Shown piece after piece: positions 34,456 to 46,643 of a stretch of DNA of 64,000 nt. The position numbers and the translations under genes were made by a program. The DNA lies in assembly GCF_905115235.1 (NCBI RefSeq), contig NC_051852.1, positions 38,389,199 through 38,453,198 on the forward strand. The letters are read 5' to 3'. Each line of letters starts with the position of its first letter. Position 1 is the stretch's first letter. Origin of the DNA: Hermetia illucens (taxonomy: Eukaryota > Arthropoda > Insecta > Diptera > Stratiomyidae). The notes under the pieces were generated by a model. The model was not told the origin of the DNA, ran no database searches, and was given only the letters and a program-made list of their open reading frames with translations.

Positions 34456-34903
34456 CGATACGTTAACGAATCTGGAATACTCCGTTAGACGGGGGTGACG
34501 AGTACAATGAGCCAACATGGCCTGAGTGCTCCACACATACCAATGGGATACTTGAAGGGTAACACAGGATGCTGAAGGCCGTTACAATGGACCAAGGACA
34601 CTATAATGGAGCGATGCGTATATTCCGACTTCCGGCAGGTGCGTTGAAGGAGTCGAGAGTGCTCGCGGCGTCTGGTCTCAAAAATTCCCCAAAAAACGAA
34701 AGACTCGAAATTACAGATGCGTCACTATATTATACAAACCCAACAAACTAACTAGAGGAAAGTGATTACAGTATTAAGAGATACTTCGTTAGTTTGAAGA
34801 TGTGTTTACTATTTATAATATCTGACGAGAAAGTAATAGTTGATTTATCTGTATCTTCTCTATGCCTAATTATGTTACTTCAATCGTCCCACCCCCAAAA
34901 AGC
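34456..34903. other. No recognisable gene
   Basis: Probably the 3' remainder of the LINE, then unassigned DNA up to the tRNA gene. Confidence 0.4.
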
Positions 34904-34976
34904 TGTTTTCGCCCAGGATTGAACTGAGGACCTTCCGCGTGTTAGGCGGATGTGATAACCACTACACCACGAAAAC
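34904..34976 (-). tRNA. tRNA-Val-AAC: tRNA-Val(AAC), variant T-arm
   Basis: A 73-nt cloverleaf: acceptor GTTTTCG/CGAAAAC with discriminator A, D-arm with GTGGTTATC, and anticodon loop CTAACAC with anticodon AAC. It differs from the other three copies only in the T-arm, which is CTCAG-TTCAATC-CTGGG. Pairing is kept by a G52:C62 to A:U exchange and a U50:G64 wobble. The same changes alter both ends of the internal B-box, which may weaken transcription. TTTTT follows within 10 bases as a Pol III terminator. It decodes valine GUU/GUC codons once A34 becomes inosine. Confidence 0.88.
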
Positions 34977-34979
34977 TCG

Positions 34980-36185
34980 ATGATGAACGATCTTAGCTAC
35001 ATTTTATAAAATTTTGATATTTACATAAGTCACGCTTGTTCACCCACTTAATCTCAATATCAACTCGCGTTTAATTAAATTCAGCCCACCGTAATCAAGC
35101 TTGATTGATATTTATTTATACCTCGCGGCCAACACTTGTCCGAATCTACGAACCCCAAAAATAGCTGCTTATCAACGTGAAATCCGATTATTGGCTTTCG
35201 AGATACTTAACTTTGTCAGGCGATATCGTGGGAAAACGAATATGAAATGAAATACAATATCTCGATGTTGACAGTAAAGATAAAATGCAGCTTTCCACAA
35301 AAACAAAATACTCCCGTATATACGTAAGAATGTATGGATACACGTTTGTCTCCCAGCTATGTCGGGGTACGTGTTAACAACCACTTTTAATTCGATTATC
35401 TGCTAGCCTGCGGTTATTATTTTATATGGAAAATCTCATCGCGAAGTGTTAATTGCACCACGACATGAGTGTAATTACATCTATCTGCTTGGAGGGCGTT
35501 TTATTGTCGTTCAAGGATTTTATCGTGGGCGTGCAATGTTCAAATGGAGGACATGTAAGGAATTTCATTAAAGTTAACAATTCAGTGGATCCAGGATATT
35601 AAAATCGGAATTGAATCAAATTCGCTTTGTAGCCCATAGTGGGCAATTCATTTTTTTTTAAGTAATCGCTTTTCCCGTTTTCCTGTTTTTTTTGACAAAA
35701 TTAAATCGATGCAACGCCTACTTCGGGGTGTCTTCAGTGTGGCAACTGAGCACTGCAACTCTAAAAGGTTATCATACGTAAAAATACCAAACACTCAAAA
35801 TTAGCAAGGATAAATGGATTGCAAAAATAGCTCAAATATTTAATTAATATCAAAGATCAAAGATTACTCAGCATTTGTAAGTGGTTCCGGAATTATAGTA
35901 GTTTCGAGCAAAGTATTCGCGTATCTTTCTGGAATATTCAATCTCAACCCTTAGACTCGGTCTAATTCAGACAAAAAAAGTAATATGCGTTGAATGATAG
36001 CCACAATAAAGTTAATTGGTTAAAAATGAATGAAGGTTGTGAATACGATTACGGAAATGGAAATATCAGGGTTTTTCATAACCCGAGATTGGGAAGTTTG
36101 AGTTCTTTGGGGGGAACCATTCCGAGCGCGGAACTCTTGGCATTCACGTAATAACATTAGTAAAATTTCAATAACTCTTAAAAGT
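34980..36185. other. No recognisable gene or element
   Basis: AT-rich sequence with short open stretches and no domain. Confidence 0.45.
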
Positions 36186-36189
36186 TATA

Positions 36190-37280
36190 AGGATTATTAT
36201 TATTCTGTGAATGGAAAGTCGCACCGCGTCCTTGAAGAATTATTGATCATAGTATCTCAAGCAGGCCTATAACCGTCAGGAACTTTAGTATGTTCCCTAC
36301 TTCCAGATCTTTCAGCTTTGCATCTGGTAGTAAGTGTTCTCCCAGATGCCTCGACCTACTTTGCACAAGTGCCGGACACTGTCCCAGGACGTGTATAGAG
36401 GTTTCGTCTTCCTCCTCAGAAAACCTGCAGGCAGTGTTCGTAGATATCCCTAGCTTCCCTAGGTGATAGTTCAGCCAACAATGACCAGTGAGAATTCCCA
36501 CTATGATTCGGAGGTTCTTTTTGGTGCGGTTTAAGCAATCCTTTGTGCATATGGGTTCGTATCCCCGAATAAGCACCCTGGACTGCTCCATCCCAGTATG
36601 GTTCCCTCAACCGTTCCTTTTCATTTCTTAGATTCATGGCCATGAAACCGTTTCCGATTCCACAGAAGGGTTCTGGCCCATGTAAAGGCGTCCCTGCTCC
36701 CTTCTTGGCTAGTTCCTCCGCTGCCTGGTAGCCTTCCAAACCAGCATGGCCTGGAACCCAAAGTATCCAGACCTTGTTGGCCGAGCCGAGTATATTCAGT
36801 CTCTCAAGGTATTCCCATACCAGTTTAGAGTTCACCTGATTGGACCTAAGTGCCTTGATCGCTACTTGGCTGTCGGTGAGAATAGCTACGTTCTGCCCCC
36901 TATAGTTCATTTGCAGATTAAAGGAGGCACATTTGTCTATGGTGTATATTTCCGCCTGGAATATGCTAGTGTACCTACCCATTGGCTCAAAGCACATTTT
37001 CCTTCGACCAATGACACCGGCACCCGCTCCCTCTGCTGTGAGAGATTCGTCAGTGTACCAAATAATCAGTTGCTGGTTTAAGCCGTATGTCGCAGCCACG
37101 CTCTCCCAGTTTGCCTTGTTTCTCCAACGTGTTTCAAACTTCTTATACAAGTGAAACCTCGTTGTCATGTTATCTCTTGCTATCAGTAATTCAGGATACC
37201 GCCTAGAAAGAATATCGATCGAAAATAGTTCTAAAATGAAATGGTTGACGCGTTTTAAGGCAGAATCTAGTAGCAAATAT
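36190..37280 (-). mobile_element. LINE with RNase H domain, 3' part
   Basis: On the minus strand a 286-codon frame (37276-36416) reads YGLNQQLIIWYTDESLTAEG, FQAEIYTIDKCASFNLQ, ILTDSQVAIKALRSNQVNSK and KVWILWVPGHAGLEGYQAAE. These are the conserved RNase H blocks with acidic residues in TDES, AEIY and TDSQ. A shifted frame then gives LRIIVGILTGHCWLNYHLGK, a CRFSEEEDETSIHVLGQC knuckle and GNILKFLTVIGLL. It ends with an (AAT)n run near 36192. It is the best-preserved relative of the copy at 5.6-7.3 kb. RT is missing because of 5' truncation. Confidence 0.85.
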
Positions 37281-37304
37281 TTTTAGTGAAACAATCTTAA
37301 CTGA

Positions 37305-37440
37305 TTTTGCTTAGGGATTGAGGAAATGTAAGTCCGCATCCACTTGATGTTGGACCGGACCAAATGAAGAGCAACCTGCTCCCACTCTTTATGGTCCACG
37401 GACTCCTCTTTTTGGACTACTCATTGGATTTGACGGGTTG
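37305..37440 (-). repeat. Single copy of the ~305-bp repeat family
   Basis: The complement reads AGGAGTCCGTGGACC, GAGTGGGAGCAGGTTGCTCT, TCATTTGGTCCGGTCC, ATCAAGTGGATGCGG and CTCAATCCCTAA. Every block matches a unit at 1440-1560 or 1750-1855. Confidence 0.7.
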
Positions 37441-37494
37441 GTCGATAGGACTGACCGACAATGCATGTCTCATAAAGATCGTCATCATCATCAT

Positions 37495-38990
37495 CTTCGT
37501 CAACGGCGCAACAACCGGTCTAGGCCTGCCTTAATAAGGAACTCGAGACATCCCGGTTTTGCTCCGAGGTCCACCAATTCGATATCCCTAAAAGCTGTCT
37601 GACGTCCTGACCTACGCCATCGCTCCATCTTAGGCAGGGTCTGCCTCGTCTTCTTTTTCTACCATAGATATTGCCCTTCTAGACTTTCCGGGTGGGATCA
37701 TCCTAATCCATACGGATTAAGTGACCCGCCCACCGTAACCTATTGAGCCGGATTTTATCCACAACCGGACGATCATGGTATCGCTCATAGATTTCGTCAT
37801 TGTGTAGGCAACGGAATCGTTCATCCGCATGTAGGGATCTGGATGAAGGCAGTTTGTACGTCTTGGGTGGTTCTTCCCATGATGTCGATATCGTCAGCAT
37901 AGGCCAGTAGTTGGGTGGACTTAAAGAGGATCGTACCTCTTGCATTTACCTCAGCATCACGGATCACTTTCTCGAGGGCCAGGTTAAAGAGGACACATGA
38001 TAGGGCATCCCCTTGTCGTAGACCGTTGTTGATGTCGAATGGTCTTAAGAGTGATCCTGCTGCTTTTAACTGGCCTCGCACATTGGTCAGGGTCAGCTTA
38101 GTCCGTCTTATCAATTACGTTGGGATATCGGATTCTCTCACGGCCGTGTACAGTTTTACCCTGGCTATGCTATCATAGGCGGCTTTAAAGTCGATGAATA
38201 GATGGTCCAACTGGTGTCTATATTCCAAAACTTTTTCCATCGCTTGCCGCACAGAGAAAATCTGATCTGTTGCTGATTTGCCTGGAGTGAAGCCTCTTTG
38301 TGTATGGGCCAATGATGTTCTGGGCGTATGGGGCTATCCGACCTAGCAAGATAGTGGAGAATATCTTATAGATGGTACTCAGCAACGTGATACCTCTATA
38401 ATTGTTGGACTGTGTGATATCTCCCTTTTTATGTATGAGACAGATAATGTCTCGTTGCCAATCGTCAGGCATTGATTCGCTGTCCCATACCTTGAGCACA
38501 AGTTGATGAACCACTTGGTGTAACTGGTCGCCTCCATATTTTACCAATTCGGCTGTAGTTCCATCGGCTCCTGGCGACTTATGATTTTTTAGCCGATGAA
38601 TTGCACGGACTGTTTCTCCTAAACTTGGTGGTGGCAGTATTTGTCCGTCGTCTTCAGTTGGCGGGACCTCCAACTCGCCGATGTTCTGGTTGTTCAGTAG
38701 CTCATCAAAGTACTCAACCCATCGCTCTAATATGCCCATTCTGTCGGAAATCAGATTTCCCTCTTTGTCTCGGCAGGATGAGCATCGAGGTGTATAAGGC
38801 TTCATCCTGCTGACTTGTTGGTAAAACTTCCGCGCCTGGTGCGGTTGCTCCCTGTACTGTTCTAGTTCACAGACTTGTTGATTCTCCCAGGCTTCCCTTT
38901 CCATCTGTGAAGCCGCTTCTCCGCTCGACGGAGTTCGTGATAAGTCTCTGCGCGTGCCATTGCTTGCACCATTCCGAACTTTAGCTTTCG
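37495..38990 (-). mobile_element. RTE-like LINE, internally deleted copy
   Basis: From the 3' end, the complement of (GAT)n-like sequence, GGCGCAACAACCGG and the C-terminal RWAGHLIRMD region (37945-37703) join directly to the RT core with LLAYADDIDIMGR (about 37890) and LFIDFKAAYDSIARVKLYTA. The RT N-terminal part follows, with KFYQQVSRMKPYTPRCSSC, KNHKSPGADGTTAELVKYGG and NNYRGITLLSTIYKIFSTIL (38904-38218). The stretch between the YADD region and the C-terminal part is missing, and one frame change splits the RT. The 3' hairpin is lost. It ends near 38990, 5'-truncated before the endonuclease. Confidence 0.85.
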
Positions 38991-39196
38991 GATTGTGGAG
39001 TAAAGCAAATTAAACCAGCGCAAGAGTTTAAAATGAGGGTCCGAATAAAATAAATTATGTTAAAAGTAAGGTACAGTAAAATATTATTTACACAATAGAA
39101 GTAGTTGTTGCAGCATGCGGTGTAAATTTAAGGTATTTGGTAGGCAGACTTGTCTGCTGCCCGCTGCCCTCGCGGTTATGCGTTGAATTTGATATA

Positions 39197-40443
39197 TAGG
39201 GTTGGGTAAAAGGAAATGTGGTATTTTGTCAGTAAATGGCGGAATTTAAACATATCTTGAGTTGTACTTATCGCTTCGGATCATACTATACGGCGATTTG
39301 AAGACGACAAGCTGTGTCTCTTTGACAGTGTTGTGATCGTACATTTCAGTGTCAAGTTATAGCGCGTCAAAGATGGAGTCCATCAAGCACGAAATTCGTT
39401 ATATTTTACGTTTTTACTACCTGAGAGGTAAAAATGCAACGAAGGCCGCCACAAACATTTGTGAAGTTTCTGGGTCCGATACTGTAACGATTCGCACAGC
39501 ACAGCCTTGGTTTGATCGATTTTGTTCTGGTGTAGTGGATGTCAAAGATACACCACGTACTGGTAGGCCAATCGTCGTAGAAACCAATAAAATCGTCGAA
39601 ATCATGCAAGTAGACCGGCATGTGAGCATTCGCTCGCTTGGCCAGGAACTGGGTAAGGACCATAAAACCGTTTGGAACCATTTACACAAGATTGGTTCCC
39701 AAAAAAAGGTAGATGTTTGGGTGCCACACGAGTTGACGGAAAAAAATCTCTTGGACCGAATCAACGCTTGCGATGCACTGCTGAACCGGAACGAATTCGA
39801 CCCATTTTTGAAGCGGATGGTGACTGGTGATGAAAAGTGGATCACGTACGAACATCTCAAGCGAAAAAGATCGTGGTCGAAGCGCGACGAGCCGGCCCAA
39901 ACCATCGCCAAGCCCGGATTAACGGCCAGGAAGGTTTTGGTGGGATTGGAATCATCCTCTATGAACTGCTCAACTACGGCCAAACCCTCAATTTGACCCT
40001 CTGCTGTGAGCACCTCGACCGTTTGAAGCAGGCGATTGACCAGAAGTGGCCAGAACTGGTCAATAGGAATAGTGTTGTGTTCCGCTAGGACAACGCTCGG
40101 CCTCACACATCTTTGATGATTCGCCAGAAGCTACGGAAGCTTGGATGGGGTATCCTATCGTACCCACCGCATAGTTCGGACCTGGCACCAAGTGATTACC
40201 ATCTCCTCCGGTCCATGTAAAACGCTCTTGGTGCTACTAAGTTGGCCTCAAAAGAGCCTTGCGAAAACTGGCTGTCTGAGTTTTTTGCAAATAAGGAGGG
40301 GGAATAGTGAAGTTGCCTTCTAAATGGGAACAAGTTTGCGAACAAAACGGCGCATATTTGACTTAAATCGAATAATTCTAAGTATGTTAAATAAAACGTC
40401 AAATTTTGATCACAAATACGACATTCCTTTTTCCCCAACCCAA
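39197..40443 (+). mobile_element. mariner transposon (DD34D), nearly complete, inactive
   Basis: The 1247-bp element is flanked by TA on both sides. Terminal inverted repeats begin TWGGGTTGGGKAAAAGGAAA (about 30 bp, with mismatches). The transposase starts at ATG 39373 and contains the DNA-binding half, WVPHEL (residues 116-121) and the first catalytic Asp in VTGDEKW (D153). A frame change follows around 39940-39950, after which GIILYELLNYGQTLN, DNARPHTS and DLAPSDYHLLRSM are readable in another frame. The second and third Asp codons (40089 and 40194) are 35 codons apart, the mariner DD34D spacing. A stop directly precedes DNARPH and another interrupts the C-terminus. The motifs suggest the mellifera/capitata type, tentatively. 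Confidence 0.92.
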
Positions 40444-40482
40444 TATTTGTGACTTATATACGCATTTGCGATTAATCTCCAT

Positions 40483-40545
40483 GCATCATCTTCATCAACG
40501 ATGCAACAATCCGATCTAGGCATGCCTTAATAATGGAAATGACTC
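40483..40545 (-). mobile_element. RTE-like LINE, very short 3' tail
   Basis: The complement reads ATTAAGGCATGCCTAGATCG, then GATTGTTGCATCGTTGATGA, matching the last 60 bases of the family. Confidence 0.6.
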
Positions 40546-40854
40546 AGTAAGTCACGTAAACTATATGGCGAGCCTACGTTGCCCAAAAGACAAATGTTCC
40601 TCAATAGGTGACACGACCCCAATCGGAATAACGCAAACAAGTCCTATAAGGGATATTCTTTGGAGCTAAATGATTATATTAGCGAAGTCCCAGTAGTGTT
40701 GAACGTAAAAATTCAAGCACCGGAAAGAAGGCCATACGCAGCAGTCGTCATGAATGTCAGTTGCCTCGCTGCTGTGAGCTTATCGCTTTCAAAGCGTTTA
40801 ATGTGATGCTAGTGAAACTGAAGCACAGTCCGACCGTGTGAGACCGTCGGCTCT

Positions 40855-43800
40855 ACTCATTAAGCCGACGGAAGGCAAGACATTTACGAAAGTCCTTAGT
40901 GAAATCCGCTAGAGGATGGAACCCGAAGACAACGAAGCAGCGCTGTCTTCCATACGGAAAACGAGGTGTGGCGGAATTCTCGTCGAACTGGAACCGAAGA
41001 CGACTAGCAAGAGGGTTATTGAGGGAGAAGGCTCTTGCTTCCAGCCTAAAGCCCATGTACTCTCTAGAAATCCGGGACCTTAACTGCCTCACACTCAAGT
41101 GGACGAGGCGATAAAACGTGAATGTCCAGAGGTAACCAATGCGCGGATCGGGCCAAAAACTCACCGTGCTGGAAGCCCCGAGCAATATGCGAGGAAACTA
41201 ATTGGCAGCGGGAGAATCAAAATTGAATGTGTAGTATGCAGGATACGAATGCGGAAAGTCCCCAACAAGTACTACAAGTGTCTGGACTATGCATACAAGT
41301 CAGCAGCTTGCAAAGGACCGGGCTTGAGGACAGCATGCCGGAGATGCGGCCAAGTAGGTCACCAAGTGAAGACCTGCAATGAAAGCGGAAGTTGCGTTTG
41401 TCTGCATCCGATGTTTAGGGATAATGTTTTTTAGCGTTTACCTGACGCGGAACGAGACGATGCCGGACTTTCTCTGGAGGACGTCGTTTCGAGCACGGAG
41501 GGACGAACCCTAGTAGGCGGTGATTTTAATGCTAGGATCCTTGAATGGGTCATGCCTCAGTCAGACTCCAGAAGGGAATGGATTCTGGAAATGCCGACGA
41601 GAACCGGATTCGTAGTTCTAAACACCGGATCCACGCCAACATTTCGGTGCCCAGGCTACGAATGACCTGACATCAGTTTTGCGTCGGAATCTCTAGCACC
41701 ATCGGCACCATGGACGGCAAAAATTGCCGACCTACGGAGGGAGTGTCATAAGTTCTGCCGTTTAGCACAATGTTTGCACGCCAACGAGGAGGCATGCACC
41801 GTAACGGCACAGTATAGATGAGCAAAAAGAAGACTTTGCAGCGCGATACATAAAAGTAAAACTCGTGGCTGTCAGAACTTGGTCAACGAGGTGAATGAGG
41901 ACCCGTCAGGCTATAAGCTTGTCACCTGGAAAATCGGGGCTCTGTGCAAGCTCTGCATACTAAGTATCGACCATATGAACCGAATTGTACGGGCATTGCT
42001 CCCCAACCATCTTGAACGGGTTGATGTCAATAGCGCGGAAAGAGTCGCAGATTGCCTTCTTTTCACAATGAGAAGAAGCAGTTCCCAAACAAGGAGGCAC
42101 CAGGTCCTACTGGCACCCCGGCTGAGGTATGACATACTGGTATTCCAACAACGGCCAGACCTGCTGCTTGAGGCGTTCAACGCTTGCTTGAAGGAGGACA
42201 TTTTTCCTTGTCGCTGGAAATTGACCAGACTAGCGCTGATCAGCAAGGGTAAAGGAAACCTAGAGCTCCCGTTTGGATACCAACCGCCGTGTGTGCTTGA
42301 CACGGGCGGGAAAGTGCTCGAGAAGCTCATCAGGAGAGACTCGCTTAAGCGATCCGTGCTGCCGGACACTTACCCCAAGGCAGTTCGGGTTCAAAACAGG
42401 AGAATCCACAGTGGATGCTATTATTAACGTCGTAGATGCGGTTCATCTAGCCGAGGCACACAGCCGCCGATCTCGGCGGATGGTGCTCCTCATAACGCTC
42501 GATGTCAGAAATGCATTCAATTCCGTAAGATGGACAGATATGCTAGGCACACTAGAGAACTCCTTTCACGTGCCAAGCTATCTCTTGTGAATGTTGAGGG
42601 ATTATCTGAAAGACCTCTTCCTGCTCTATGAGACGCTAGAGAGTCAGAAGAGGATGGAAATCACATCAGGAGCAGCACAAGGCGCCATCCTAGGGCCGGA
42701 CCCCTGGAACACTTCCTACGATAGTCTGCTGAGACTCGATATGTCCGAAGAGTCGCGCCCAGTCCGTTAGGCAGACGTTCCGGCATTTGTTGCCGGACGC
42801 ACTGTTAAACAGCCGAAAAGCAGACTTGGCATATTGATGCGACGGTAAGCGGATGGATGACTGCTCACGATTTCAGCCTTGCCCTGGAAAAACCGAAGTA
42901 GTCATCTTGACCAGAAGGAGAATCCCGACCTTGCGTCCCATATCGATCGGCGAGTTGACTATAGAGTCAAAACCAGCGGTTAAATACCTTGTTTTAATGC
43001 TCGGCTCGATGTGCTCCTTCCAGCAAATCAAAGCAACAGCGGACTGGGCCTGAGTCTCCGCCTTGAGTCGGCTAATGGCAAATGTTGGGGACCCTATATC
43101 TACTAGAAGACGTCTCCTTATGGGAGCAACGCAGTCGGTTCTGCTTTCTGGGGCGGAGGAATGGGCTGATGTCGTTGACAAGGAGGTGCATCGTGAGTGC
43201 ATAGCTCAAGTGCAGAGACGGGGCTTTGCGAGTGGCGTCTGCTTATCGCACCGTCTCCGAACCAGCTGTGATGGCGATCGCGGGAGTGATCCCCGTTACC
43301 CTCCTTGCCAAGGAGTGCACAACTATCTACCGCCGTAAGGGCGAGAACTTAAGAGAGGTGGTTGCATGGAGGCTTTCAATCTTACCTGCACAGGATTTGG
43401 AAAGCGCGATCTCCTGATTGTGTGTTCTGCAATGGAGTGGCGGACGGCGCTGAACACACTTTTTCCCTTGCGAGAGGTGGGACGGCTTTCGTCAACAGCT
43501 ATATGCAGACACAGGAGAACTCTTTCCAGAGAACATTGTCAGAGAGATGCTGAAAAGCGCTGGCAGCTGGAATTGTGTTGCGCATTATGGTCGGGCTCTT
43601 CTTATTGCGAAGAAGAACTCGACCGGCGGAGGGACCGGATGGTAAGGAATTTCCTGAACTAACAACTCCTCCCTTCCCCTCGCGTTGGTGAAAGGGATTC
43701 CCTGATTTGAAGGCTCCCCCCGAAGTAATGTGCCAAACGGTTCCAGGCTAGTTCTCTGATGACAGGGAGGTGTTTAGTTGGTAGTACGACAACATACTGT

Positions 43801-43875
43801 CGCGGGAGTCCAACACTCTATGTGTAAACGCATTCACCTACTTTACTCCCACAAAACAAAATAAAAAAAAGGTAC
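40855..43875 (+). mobile_element. R1-clade LINE, long decayed copy
   Basis: At 41099-41434 the ORF1 C-terminus carries zinc knuckles: CVVCRIRMRKVPNKYYKCLD, then CRRCGQVGHQVKTC. Near 41515-41700 an endonuclease part reads LVGGDFNARILEW and PDISFASES. The RT region (42100-42800) includes WKLTRLALISKGKGN, VLDTGGKVLEKLI, QFGFKTGESTVDAI and LITLDVRNAFNSVRW. The C-terminal region has RVASAYRTVSEPAVMAIAGV, GGFQSYLHRIWKARSPDCVF and a CNG..AEHTF knuckle. The endonuclease N-terminus and the region around the RT YADD are deleted or unreadable. The 3' UTR (43680-43860) is shared with copies at 12.2 and 27.4 kb. R1 elements proper insert in 28S rDNA; this relative does not. Confidence 0.85.
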
Positions 43876-43942
43876 CAACTCCTATGTTCAAATTGGCCGA
43901 TTGCGAACATTATTTTTAAGGTGTTATGTGAAATAACATTCA

Positions 43943-44222
43943 GCCGGATAGCTGAGTGGTTAGAGCGCAAGGCTGTCGTACGGAAGGTCGCGGTTCAAAT
44001 CTCACTGGTGGCAGTGGAATTTGTACCGTGACTTGACGTCGGATACCAGTCGACTCAGCTGTGAATGAGTACCTGAGTCAAATCAGGGTAATAATCTCGG
44101 GCGAGCGCAATGCTGACCACATTGCCTCCTAGTGTACCGTAACGGTCTTGAATGAAGTGCTCTAACACACTTCAAGGCCCTGATCCAACATGGATTGTAG
44201 CGCCAACGATTATTATTATTAT
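43943..44222 (+). mobile_element. tRNA-derived SINE, full-length-looking copy
   Basis: The head (43943-44013) resembles a tRNA gene, with A-box TAGCTGAGTGG at 43949-43959 and B-box GGTTCAAATCT at 43992-44002, ending GGTGGCA. The acceptor and anticodon stems do not pair well, so it is not a working tRNA. The body is unrelated to tRNA and matches the copy at 12.9 kb. The 3' end has the hairpin ATCCA-ACA-TGGAT (44183-44195), GCGCCAACGAT and an (ATT)n tail. No clear target duplication is visible. Like all SINEs it needs a LINE's enzymes; the shared 3' end points to the RTE-like family. Confidence 0.9.
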
Positions 44223-44329
44223 CTTGAAAACAAGCGACTGCTTTGACCTATTATAACTTTGTAGTAGTGTGATTTCCACCAAACCTGGTAGGATCATGCT
44301 CTATGTTAGTATTATAGTATTATTATTTG

Positions 44330-45760
44330 AACAGATATCGGTATGATTTGGTGCCAATCACTATAATCACCTCCGAGAAAAATGCGTGTGACAGACAGGC
44401 AGACAGATATATTCAGATAAATCTCAACCATTGTGAGGCACACGATCTTTTGAGAAAGTCAGTCCAAGAGCTCGATGTGAATGTGGCGATTACTAGCAAA
44501 CCATACAGAGGAAAAGATAACACGGTATGAGCCACCGACAAAAGTCGAAAGTGCGCAATTTGGACGACAGAACGATACCTATTTGAATTAACCGCAACGC
44601 CTGGTAATGGTTTAGTGAGGGCCAAAATGAACGGTATTCATGTCTATAGTTGCTACGCTCCGCCAAGTGCAACAAGCGTGGAATATGAGCGATTGTATTT
44701 TTGTAATAGACAAACATCTAGAGGATGTTATCTGGGCATGCTAGATATCGTTTAGGCCGATCAAGGATAGGTCACATGGATTAGATTTGGCTGAGGCTGT
44801 ACTGGTCAGCAGCCGTAAACTGAAAGAAATTTTACGGTTTCATGTGCGACAGAGTTCAAACCTTTCATCATATACTCCGGCGTTATGCTGGATCATCTAT
44901 TGACCTTCAAGGAACACTTGAGCTGCGCGGGGGAGAAAGCAACGAAAGTTGTAGCTGCGTTAACTGGCATGATGCCCAATATTGGGAGATCCAAACCACC
45001 GAGGAGGCTGCTGCTAGCCAGAGTGTGTTCATCCATTTTATTGTATGCAGCACCCGTTTAGACAAAAGCCCTTAATGTTCAAGCGTATAGGAAAAAATTG
45101 AGCCCGTTAAAAGTCGCTAGCGCATTCCAAATAACGTCAGACGAAGCGGTTTTCGTAATCGCGGCAATGGTGCCCATTGATATTTTGGCTGAGGAGATCC
45201 GAACACTATACAATTGGAAAGCCCGTAGTGACCATAATACCGAGGATCGACGGAGAGAAAAAAGGGCGGGCACACGCAATCCTCTCAGGGGGAGCTGCAC
45301 GTCCAGGCTGATTCCAAATATCCAGCTTTGGATTATGCGTAGCCATGGAGATGTTCACTATCACTTGATCCAGTTTCTCACTGGCGGTTGTGGATATCGC
45401 AGATATTAACATAGTTTTGGATATGACGATTCTTCCTTCTGTCCCAAGTGTATAAACGAATACGAGGACCGGGAGCACATACTTTTCGTATGTGCGAGAT
45501 TCGCAAATGACTGGGAACAGCTTCAATCTCTCTTGACAAGACCCTTACAAATGGAGACGATCATTCTGCAAATGCTCAAATCCCAAGAAGTGTAGAATAC
45601 AGTTAGTGGCACCATAAGCTGTATTCAGGAGGAGCCTCCAAGGTTAAAGCGCTTAGCAAAAAGCGGCAGGGAGGGAACAATTTTCACCGTAGAAGTAAGC
45701 CGGTAGGGCTTTAATCCGGCCCACGATGTAATGTCTCTAGATAGTTCCGTAGGACATAGC
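44330..45760 (+). mobile_element. R1-clade LINE, second family, internally deleted
   Basis: The left part reads QINLNHCEAHDLLRKSVQEL and ATPGNGLVRAKMNGIHVYSC, the start of an R1-type endonuclease. From about 44860 the text is the RT C-terminal region: LTFKEHLSCA-like, VVAALTGMMPNIGRSKPPRR, LLLARVCSSILLYAAPV, KVASAFQITSDEAVFVIAAM, VPIDILAEEIRTLYN and HYHLIQFLTGGCGYRRY. Everything between endonuclease start and RT end is missing. It differs from the 40.9-kb family in its 3' UTR. Confidence 0.8.
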
Positions 45761-45814
45761 CAGAGAGGAAAGGTAGTTTTAATTGATTAAGGTTCCACAC
45801 TGTGGCTTTCGATA

Positions 45815-45950
45815 TTTTTCCACCTCTATAAAAAAACAGGACAGACGGACAGACAAACAGACAATAAACCGATTTTTAATAAAAATCCACAAAACCTTTT
45901 AATACCAGAAGCGCTGCGCCTCCAGTTTCCAACCTGTTCAGATTGATTGC
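45815..45950 (+). repeat. Dispersed repeat family D, 3' end
   Basis: A GACAGACGGACAGACAAACA tract is followed by CCGATTTTTAATAAAAATCC and the terminal AGAAGCGCTGCGCCTCCAG then TTTCCAACCTGTTC. It aligns with the termini at 14775-14806 and 15727-15766, and its CAGA tract is the complement of the GTCTGTCTGTCTG at 63430. Confidence 0.5.
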
Positions 45951-46640
45951 AAAACACTGTAGCAAATCTGCAATATTTCCTAAAATGACGGTTTAGTCCA
46001 TAGATTTAACTTGGGAATATTCAAAGTAAATTCAAAATTTCGGACAATCTCATCAAAATGTATGCAATTTTGAACCGAAGTTGTAACAGTTAATACTCCA
46101 CTGGGCAAATTTTAAGATGGTTTTTCTTTAACTTTCACTTTTCTAAAATCTGTTGTGCTCTAACTCTGTAAGTCCAACACTACATATATACATACATGCC
46201 ACTAATCATATCTACATTAACAGAGCTAGGGACACCGAAAAAGTATTAATTAGTTGATCCCTCATTCGAAACTGATATAATTTTGAGTTAAATTAGAAAC
46301 TTGCCACCATTGGACGCTATTGAAACAGATATGTGCTTCAATAAAAATCACGAACTAATGAAGAAAGGCAATGTTAGCTTTCAAAGGTAGAAAAGATACA
46401 TTAGCTACTGAACATAAATACAAATCTCAAATTTGAAAGTGAACCAATCCTCTTGTATGAAACAACTAATAAACATGTTGCGGTGGCCGCGGACCAGTAC
46501 TGATCCGGTTTTTCACCTCATGAGAGACTTCTTCAGTTTGCTGTGGTTACATGGTAATGAAGCAATGATTGAGTTTGAATAAATCTTTATTAAATGGATT
46601 CATTTCCAAATCGCGGATACTTGGGTTATAAGATACCCAT
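45951..46640. other. No recognisable gene or element
   Basis: AT-rich sequence with no readable domain. Confidence 0.45.
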
Positions 46641-46643
46641 CGA

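Noticed and set aside
36746-37081. 111-codon plus-strand frame
   Set aside because: It is antisense to the RNase H domain of the LINE on the minus strand.
39417-40106. 229-codon minus-strand frame
   Set aside because: It lies antisense to the mariner transposase and has no domain of its own.
43943-44013. tRNA-like sequence with A- and B-boxes
   Set aside because: Acceptor and anticodon stems do not pair properly, and the sequence continues into a body shared with the SINE at 12.9 kb. It is the SINE head, not a tRNA gene.
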